Source: Hexactinellida sp. DTS-2022
Lineage: Eukaryota; Porifera; Hexactinellida
Direction: 5' to 3'
Length of the DNA: 64,000 bases
Assembly (NCBI GenBank): GCA_028753945.1
Contig: JAPNXP010000007.1
Location: 2,046,001-2,110,000 of the forward strand
Numbering within the stretch: position 1 is the first letter of the stretch; every line of letters starts with the position of its first letter. The notes under the pieces were generated by a model. It was not told the origin of the DNA. It did not search any database and worked only from the letters and a program-made list of their open reading frames with translations. Position numbers and translations under genes: made by a program. Below are positions 56,454 through 64,000 of the stretch, piece after piece.

Positions 56454-58098
56454 CATAGAGGATTTCCATGTCAATCATCCAGCCATTTCACCAACATAAA
56501 TCTATTTCTCTGAAAGTCGGTTAGCTGAAAGCCCCATTCCAACCATTATATATGTGTAAGTTTTAGATAGTTTGGTCAAGTTGTTGTTGAATTATTGCGA
56601 AACAAATTTTCCAATTTTTCCAAAAATAATAATTATTATTTTTTAAATTCGACTCATCTGTATAAACTCTTATAAAAATTCCAGTTAATACAATATTGAG
56701 ATTCAATTCACAAAAACGGTAGTTTATAATATGCAGAATGCGTCAATCATATCAGCAATCGAATTTAAACACATTTTGTATTTCCAAATATGGAATTGAA
56801 ACTATGACGTGAGTGAAAGCGGAACTATGACATAGCATTCGGGAATATTTTGGGAACAAATTTTTTATTTTTCTAAAAATGTATTAATTACGGTAGTTGC
56901 AGTATCTAGAAAGTTTGATTTGGTTCCCCTGTATTCCCTTTAAGTTATTGTATATTTTCGTCATTTTTAACCAATTTCCAAGTTGTTTGGTAGCTGTTTA
57001 TTTTGTTGGATTGGATATATCAATCAGTATATAATTTAATTACTCAACTAGACTACTGAAATCTACATTTGCAATGCTTACGCATTAATTTATATAAATA
57101 TATATTGGCTTCTAATACTTAACCTCAGACATTCCTCATTATATATATATATGGTTGTTATACCTTGATTCACATTACTATAGTGAACTCTTTCTTCTTA
57201 TATACTATACTATACAAATTCTGTTGCAATTTCAAATTACAATCTACAATTCTCTTTACTGTAATACTTCGCTCTTGAATAATGGCACTACAGTCCTTTT
57301 CAATCGGACGAATTGAAGAATTTGTGTGTCATAATTTAGTACATACCCATGGAAAAGTAGGGATATTGCCGACTTTAGAGCTCTTAAAGGATGACTTCGA
57401 GATAATTATTAGTTAGGAGAACAGGTATTCGTAAGAATAGTTTAAAAACTATTTGTCTCCATCATCAAAAGCAATACATCGACAAGTTTACTTTATTTAA
57501 CCCTTATTGCTGTGATCCATTGAGTAGAAAATTTACAAAGGTAATAAGTTTATTTTTATTCAAAGTTTACTAACTAGACACATTTCATTCAAATTTATTT
57601 TAGGAAAAGTAATAATTACCAAAAGTAAGGCTCTAGACTTAGTAAGCTTTGAGATTTCAATTGTCCATAGGTGCAAAGTATGTTCGAGTTGTTCTTCTGA
57701 GCTATCAGAAATACTAAGTGGAAAAATAGGACATAATCCCTCAAAAAATACTATCAGTTCCCCTTCAGAATTAAAGATGTAACCTGACTTCATAAGCACT
57801 GATATGCAAAGCCTACAGTCAACTCTAACTCAGGTATGTTTCTTTAAGATTTAAAAACTGTAAAAATACAATCTGTAAGTATTTTATCATTTTAATTTCC
57901 AAGGATATGTTAGAAGATGTAATTAGTGGACTGCCCAAATCCCTTGAAATATCTCCAATTAGAACACATTGATCACATATTCAAGCTCGGAGAATATAGA
58001 TTAAAGAAAAATTAGCAAGATTAGAAGAAAGATTTGAGGTTGTACTAGTTGTACAACCTCTAATCTTTACTACCAAGATTGAAGAATCTCGTGAAGAG

Positions 58099-58541
58099 GG
58101 TTGTACTGTTGTATGACAGTTTAACTACCATGACAGTTTAACTACCTTGTATTAGTATACCATGGATATTTCAGCCATGACAGTTTAACTACCATGACAA
58201 TTCTACAACTTCTTTGTATGACTTCCTAAACTTGTAGTTCCTATTGCATGATGACGCATTCTTTTTCACATGGCGTATAAAGTTTAATAGGCTCTTATGA
58301 TTGTGTTAGTTACAATAACATTTGTTTCTCAGCGATTTATAGTATATATTATGAGGTATAGCGTTGATTGAAAGAATAATATTATAAAGAATGCGTCATC
58401 ATGCAATAGGAACTTCAAGTTGAGGAATTCATACAAGAAGTTGTAGAATTGTCATGATAGTTAAACTGTCATGGCTGGAATATCCATGGTTATACTAATA
58501 CAAGGTAGTTAAACTGTCATACAACAGTACTACTCCCCAGG
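58099..58541. mobile_element. 443-bp fold-back insertion with 21-bp direct repeats
   Basis: The insert is an inverted repeat: GGTTGTACTGTTGTATGACAG and TTTAACTACC at the left mirror GGTAGTTAAACTGTCAT and ACAACAGTACTACTCC at the right, and the inner GCATGATGACGCATTC is mirrored too. The target sequence ATTGAAGAATCTCGTGAAGA(G) is present on both sides (58078-58098 and 58542-58562), 21 bp identical. It interrupts an exon of the decayed transposase. Confidence 0.8.
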
Positions 58542-58871
58542 ATTGAAGAATCTCGTGAAGAGCTTCTTGAATCTTCAACAGCCTATGAGTATCTCATTAT
58601 CAGTTGAACAAAAAGCTGAACAGTCTGATATACTAATGGATTTAATTAGAGAGAAAATTTACTAATCCAATACTACACAAGAACAATTACGCCTCCTTAC
58701 CTTAGCGCCGCAAATTATCTCTCGTGAAACTCTTTCAGAATTCTTCGGTGTTTCTGAACACTTAATTCGTGAGTCTCGCAAGGTATTCAAGAAGACAGGC
58801 ATACTTGGAGAAATTGACTGTAAAACGGACAGCTATTGTTAAGATAAAATGCTGATTTTATTTTACAGTTA

Positions 58872-59040
58872 CCGTGGAGCCTCTCAGAACGGACACTCCA
58901 AATAGCGGACAACCTCTAAATAACGGACAACCCTCGTGGCACGGATTTATTTATTTAGCATATGTCTAATAGAAAAGAAACCTCTAAATAACGGACCACG
59001 GTTCCGGTCCCAAGGTGTCCGTTGTTCAGAGGCTCTACTG
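58872..59040. mobile_element. TA MITE of the CAGTGGAGCCTC family, copy 2
   Basis: TA CCGTGGAGCCTCTCAGAAC at the left and GTTCAGAGGCTCTACTG TA at the right, 169 bp. It differs from the 40136 copy at only about half a dozen positions. Confidence 0.9.
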
Positions 59041-61814
59041 TATTTATAAATTCTTTCTAAAAATAGGGAAAGCATTACCTGATGAAACTATCAGATGGGT
59101 TGAGTGTTTTACCAGGATGATGAATACAAACGGAAAATTCCTGGTATGAAAGACTATGTTAGCATAGCACGCAACGTCCACGTGCAGAAAAGATTGATAC
59201 TTTGTAATTTAAAAGAACTATATGCAGAGTTCAAAGAAATGTACACAGACTTAAAGGTTTAATTGGACTTATTATTTAATTATTATTGAATACTTTTGCA
59301 AATCTAATGTGGGACAACCCTCAAATTTAATTGATCCAAAGTTTTGTCACCTTTTGGGGAAGAAATTATATATATTTTCTTAGATATATATTTTTTTTTC
59401 TGGATACAGTATTTCCACCCCGCCGCCAATTCTCAAGTCTGTAGGTCTTACCAGTTCCTCAATAAATTGTGAACAAACAAACAAACAAACAAATCATTGA
59501 AATTTAATAAATAAATAATTGATGTATTATATAAATTTACACAATAAATTTTAGATATCATTTTCAAAGTTTTGCGAACTACGCCCAAAGTGGTGTGTAC
59601 TTTCAGATTCATGTGGAACACATTCTGTATGTGTCTGCTCTATTCATCAAAATGCTATCCTCCTCGTAGATGCTCTTGATACCCATGATAACTACAAAGA
59701 ACTAGTTTCGAAATTGGTATGTTCAGCTGATAATGCATACTATGATTCATAGGTCTGACAATTGTCCAGAGACCGAGAATCTCCGAAAATATCTCAAAAC
59801 AATCACCAAGAATAGAAATGATTAGGTAATATATATATTACTAATTAATATTTAGTTACATGTATTTTGAACATTGCTGTTATTTGAGCATAACATTTTT
59901 AATACTTTTGAATTCGTTATTAGGTACAAGTTGAATATCGTCAATGGGAAAGGACTGATAAAACGAGTTTAGAGACCCATTCAGCTACCCTCAGCCAATA
60001 TATCGAAGCATTAATCACTTCGATGAATAAACTGACCTCTCACTCATACATTTCACGAGCTCAAACTTCCTTTAAAAAAACGAAAAGATCTGCTTGATAA
60101 TCAATCTGCAATTGTTTTGCTTGACTTTGCTAAGAATTACTCATTTGTTATCCAAGATGAAGTCCAGGGATTTCATTGGAATAATATTCAAGCAACTGTG
60201 CATCCGATCATCATCTACTACCGGCAAGATGGTTAGTTAAATATTATTGTATAACAAAATATATATAAAGAAGTTAGCTAATTAATTAGTCGCTTACATT
60301 TAGGAATTCTCTGCAACCAATCATTTTGTTTCATTTCTGATGAAACAGAGCATGATATCATTATGGATCACTTAATCCAACGATTGATCACCCAGCATTT
60401 AAGAGTCACGCTTCCACAAATTCGAAAACTTGAGTACTTCAGTGATGGGTGTGCTGGTCAATATAAATAGGAAGAATTTGTTTAATTTGTTCCAGCATAT
60501 GAACGACTTTGGAAATGAAGGTATTTGGAACTTCTTCGCTACTTCGCACGGGAAATCACCATGCGACGGCATTGGTGGAACAGTGAAGATGGTTACTGAA
60601 TTTCGGGAAGCAATGAAAACAAGGTAATCTTTTTTTATAAATGACATGCGATTTATTGTTCGATTATAAACCTAAAATTATCTATAGATTCACTAATATA
60701 CAAACTATTCCAGGAACACGTAGCTTCCACCAATTTACTCCATTAAACGAAACAATGATTACACCCAAGAAAATAAGCGAACAAAGAGATAACAGTATTG
60801 TATATAATTTCATGAAGAATCGGGAAGAATATTCAACAAAACCTCTTGAAATATCTTACCTCAATTAAGGTGCCTATATAGCCAGCATTTATGGTAGTAA
60901 CTGGTTTATTGGATTAGTTGAAGAAGTGTGCGAGGAAGAGGGTGACGTGAAGGTAAGTTTTCTGCATCCAAAGGGCCTGAAAGACCAGAAGATTATTTCT
61001 TCTGGCCATCAGCAGAGGATATCTGTTATATTCCTCGAACAGACATCCTGTGTATTATCACAGCTTCAAAATTTCTTCACTTGATGCAGAATTAATTTCA
61101 TTAAATATAGAATCTCGAGTATGTAAATACAAGATTTTATAATTAGTGATGATTAAATATGTGAATCTAGCTAAATAGAGTGAAATAACAACATTCTTGC
61201 CTAAGATTTAGAACATGAGAAACATCATTCCACCTAAACTAATTGAAAGAAGCGAATAAAGGAAAAAATTAGTATTTTCGAAGTTTTTCAAAAAATTTAA
61301 AGAGAGTAAAATGACGGAAATTTACAATAACTTGAAGGGAATACATGGGAAACAAATCAAACTTTCTGGATATTGCAACATCCTTAATACCAATTTTAAA
61401 AATATTCCCGAATGCTATGTCATAGTTCCGATTTCACTTCACGTCATAGTTTCAATTCCATATTTGGAAATACAAAATGTATTTAAATTCGATTGCTGAT
61501 ATGATTGACACATTCTGCATATTATAAACTACCGTTTTGGTGTATTGAATCTCAATATTGTATTAACTGGCATTTTTATAAGAGTTTATATTCGATGAGT
61601 CGAATTTAAAAAAATTTAGATAATTATTTTTGGCAAACATTGTAAAATTTGTTTCGCAATAATTCAACAACAACTTGACCAAACTATCTAAAACTTAGAC
61701 ATATATAATGCTTTCAGCTAACCGACTTTCAGAGAAATCGATTTATGTTGGTGAAATGGCTGGATGATTTGACATGGAATTCCTCTCTCTCTCTCTCTAT
61801 GTATATATATATAT

Positions 61815-61977
61815 ATTAGAGCCTCTGAACACCTTGGGACCGGAACCGTTGTCCGTTATTTAGAGGTTGTCCGCTATTTAGAGGTTGCTTTTCTATTCGA
61901 CATATGCTAAATAAATAAATCCGTTCCACGAGGGTTGTCCGTTATTTAGAGGTTGTCCGTTATGGGAGGCTCCACTG
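61815..61977. mobile_element. TA MITE of the CAGTGGAGCCTC family, copy 3 (reverse)
   Basis: Reverse orientation: AGAGCCTCTGAACACC at the left, GGGAGGCTCCACTG TA at the right. The left outermost bases have merged with a TA microsatellite. It sits beside the right end of the copy-2 transposon. Confidence 0.88.
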
Positions 61978-62299
61978 TATTATTTTTTCCAAAAATATAA
62001 TCATTGATTTGAATGAACATAACTTGAAATCTTTATACGCTATTTAATTGTTTTAGATTAGAAAATATTGATGAGATTTCTATTTGATTTAGCCCTTTTC
62101 AATTAGCAAAAATAAACTTAAAATCAAATTTATGTTTAAATTTTTTTAAAAATCATTGTTATCCATGGTTTTATATGTTATATAATTTTCCCTTGTAATA
62201 ATTTTCTTCTCCTATCCCTAAGATATTTGTTTCAACAATATATTGCGCCTTCTTTCCTCTCCCGCATAATTAAAAGATTCAAAAGTCGATGTCATCTAG
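61978..62299. other. no feature recognised
   Basis: AT-rich sequence with long A and T runs. No gene or repeat boundary seen. Confidence 0.3.
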
Positions 62300-62685
62300 T
62301 GGCTGCACATTCCTCTTAATCTTATTGAACATTTATGGGACTATATAACGACGAAGATTGTAGAGTATACACTTGTCTATTTTCGATTGCTGAATTTATT
62401 ATCGATTGGATTATCAATTGGATTGCCCAAAGTTTTCATCTATTGGATTTTTATCGATTATCGATTTCCCCCCGATTTTTTTCGTTTAACGAGTAAACGC
62501 GAATAATATTAATATATTTGTTTGTTTGATCGAATAAGTATGGATAAACATAGCAAAATTATAGCTAACGGTATCGTTTTATGTAAATAGCCATATTGTA
62601 GCATCTACAGATGTTATTTTGCTGCTAGAATCTTGAATGTATAAATTGATAATATTGTTGTTCAAATACTTTTGGCCGGGTAGTG
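62300..62685 (+). pseudogene. Tc1/mariner transposase relic and right terminus
   Basis: 62300-62362 translates to WLHIPLNLIEHLWDYITTK, matching the C-terminal NPIEHLWD block of Tc1-like transposases. About 300 bases further, TTCAAATACTTTTGGCCGGG then TAGTG followed by TA (62686-62687) is a typical Tc1-type end. The rest of the transposase is gone; between them lies ATCGAT-rich sequence. Confidence 0.6.
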
Positions 62686-62850
62686 TACATATTTCTCAGA
62701 TAAAGAACCCTAAATATATAGAATATATATTTATCTCAATCGATGGATAATCGATGGATAATCGATAAATATTATATTGAAAATAACTAAATATTCGATA
62801 AATAATCGATGATTTTTTCGATTATCGATTGGATTGGATTGTCAGATCCA
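62380..62850. repeat. ATCGATT-rich repeat
   Basis: Repeated TTATCGATT and GATGGATAATCG units on both sides (62395-62475 and 62735-62840) in inverted relation. It resembles MITEs made of simple palindromic units, such as the GATTTAAATCA one at 39315, but no target duplication was found. Confidence 0.4.
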
Positions 62851-63246
62851 CAGTTGTCAAAGCAGGAGAAAAATTTTGAAAATTAAGGATAGATATTATT
62901 AAATTATTTTATTCTAATGAATTCAGCATACTCGAAAACCTAGACAATACTCAGCAAACTCGGCGGGGTTAGTTTCCTGACTACTTTCCGGCCACTTGGA
63001 ACAACTATGGCAGACTCTATCATACAGAGTATAATCCTGTTAGTCTGAAGTCCTTCCAACTTGATGAGGTAGTGTGCACCAACAAGTGACCTCTGATTAA
63101 TTTCACTATGCCCTTTGACTCTAATGGAACTTATATTTATTGAGTCTAGAGCTGTAACACCAATTGGTAGTGAAGCTGGAAACTAAGTGCCTATAAGTAA
63201 GTGTAACTTATTATTAATAGTAGGACCACCTCTCGTCTCACCTCTC

Positions 63247-63379
63247 CTACCTCTCGTCTCGCTCCCTCTCTGCCTCGGTTTCCCTTCTCCTTGACACCAT
63301 CTCCCACCTTAATACTTGTCTAATCGTCCAATTGCACAACACCTTCCTCTCGCCCATCTCATGCCATCTAGCTATTGCG

Positions 63380-63415
<36 letters not shown>

Positions 63416-63713
63416 GGGCTAGTTCTTCCCTCCTCAATGCGTGACGCAATGCGCAAGCTTGTTCACACCGCTTAGCCTCCTCCCACCATACCTTCATCTC
63501 CATATATCTACTCTCCCAGTTCTCTCCTTGTCTCCTCCATTCTAGCGCATTACCTCGTAACTCATTCACCTCCATCCTCATCTGATCCAAGAAGATCCTA
63601 TCCTCCCTTCTATCTCTCATTTCCTGAAGAGCCATCATGTCCTCCTCCCTCCTATTCCTGAGAACACCAATCTCTCCCTTCATTGCATTTAACTGCTCCC
63701 TCATTATTTCCAT
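63247..63713 (-). CDS. coiled-coil, Arg/Glu-rich exon with a CT-repeat frame break
   Basis: From Met at 63713 (MEIMREQLNAMKGEIGVLRN), directly after an AG acceptor-like site, the frame gives a charged coiled coil of about 113 residues. It runs into a (GA)n tract translated as ERERERER, then stops. In the next frame the protein continues as NAIARWHEMGERKVLCNW to about 63247. A change in CT repeat number at 63383-63413 would explain the break. I do not recognise the family; it could be a host exon or a gag-like repeat protein. Confidence 0.45.
63383..63413. repeat. CT/GA microsatellite
   Basis: About 15 CT units, inside the coiled-coil frame described above. Confidence 0.9.
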
Positions 63714-63719
63714 TGCTAA

Positions 63720-64000
63720 AAGTGATTATAAAGTAATTGTGAATATAATTAAATATTTCCAATATTACCAGATATAAACATGGTAATTTTTGATCGTTGA
63801 TTTTTCAGAATAATGGATTTGGATAAATGCCAAAAGGGGTTGATTGCTGTATCAACAAAAAGAGAGCTGGACATCTGAAATTCGGATACATTTTTAGGTC
63901 AGTATAGCTAAAATTTTTGAGCGTGGCAGGATTCTCTAACTCGCTTTAGAAAACTTGTAATAAATTAATATTTGGCAAAATCGACAAGAAATGCCTCAAA
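63720..64000. other. no feature recognised
   Basis: AT-rich sequence up to the window edge, possibly the intron upstream of the coiled-coil exon. Confidence 0.3.

Larger units (their letters stand above)
57282..61090 (+). pseudogene. decayed transposase of copy 2
   Basis: Starts MALQSFSIGRIEEF then LVHTHGKVGILPTLEL at 57282, with a stop soon after (LKDDFEIIIS). Exon ends match copy 1: GT at 57541 and AG at about 57603; GT at 57836 and AG at 57903. Later pieces are SLSVEQKAEQSDILMDLI (58594), PGMKDYVSIARNVHVQKR (59146), FCELRPKWCVLSDSCGT (59570), LLDFAKNYSFVIQDE (60122), YFSDGCAGQYK stopped at 60468, FFATSHGKSPCDG (60533), TIPGTRSFHQFTPLN (60706) and a C-terminal FLHPKG region to about 61090. 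Many stops; not functional. Confidence 0.7.
56454..61801 (+). mobile_element. inverted-repeat DNA transposon, copy 2 (about 5.3 kb)
   Basis: The left arm 56454-56960 and right arm 61305-61801 are near-complements (AGGATTTCCATGTCAATCAT ... AATCATCCAGCC in reverse), the right end being enlarged by a CT run. Same family and exon order as 3090-7766 but opposite strand and more decayed. It carries two later insertions (58099 and 58872). Confidence 0.75.

Noticed and set aside
57560-57799. Minus-strand frame inside the copy-2 transposase exon
   Set aside because: The plus strand here matches exon 2 of copy 1 (CKVCS block), so the minus frame is a shadow.

Overview
This window looks like repeat-dense, AT-rich nuclear DNA from an invertebrate animal. 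The coding remnants have short spliceosomal introns. The mobile-element families (P, MULE, Ginger, hAT, Tc1/pogo-like, Helentron-like and several unnamed DDE-type families) are those found in metazoan genomes. Some protein motifs recall repeats I know from sponges, cnidarians, molluscs and fish, but the sequence does not fix the species. I see no ribosomal RNA, tRNA, CRISPR array, operon or other prokaryotic feature. Almost everything recognisable is transposon-derived. The main possible non-transposon coding pieces are one orphan Dbl-homology (RhoGEF) fragment and one coiled-coil exon near the right edge.

Layout. 2.9-9.9 kb: a degenerate multi-exon transposase-like gene on the minus strand, with a 4.7-kb inverted-repeat DNA transposon lying inside one of its introns. 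10.6-11.9 kb: a TA-type MITE broken by a hAT MITE and by a fold-back element. 13.1-19.1 kb: a 6-kb inverted-repeat element carrying a broken plus-strand protein. 19-25 kb: Ulp1-protease remnant, Helentron-like copy and nested hAT MITEs. 26.2-30.6 kb: a complete Ginger-type element with TAAA target duplication and a nearly intact integrase-type transposase. 31.8-35.0 kb: a 1.1-kb palindrome with P-like ends and a 1.6-kb TTAA-flanked element. 36-40.7 kb: Ulp1 remnant and nested hAT MITEs. 41.3 kb: RhoGEF fragment. 44.4-48.2 kb: Helentron-like element holding a fold-back, which holds both a MULE and a TTAA MITE. 49.8-53.7 kb: a full-length but broken P element with a fold-back inserted in its 5' end. 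53.9-56.0 kb: Helentron-like copy holding a hAT element holding a palindrome. 56.5-61.8 kb: a decayed second copy of the 3.1-7.8 kb transposon. 62.3-62.7 kb: Tc1/mariner relic.

Many insertions can be read precisely because target duplications survive: 8 bp for hAT-like, 9 bp for MULE and related fold-backs, 4 bp for Ginger and TTAA elements, TA for Tc1/pogo-like, 7-8 bp for P. Several have an 'empty site' elsewhere in the same window. At least four fold-back copies with different ends share one internal module with an 18-bp palindromic core, and the P element shares its terminal repeats with palindromic, non-coding elements here. The window is therefore best read as layered autonomous elements and the non-coding derivatives they may have mobilised. 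Family names without a database search rest on motifs and target duplications.
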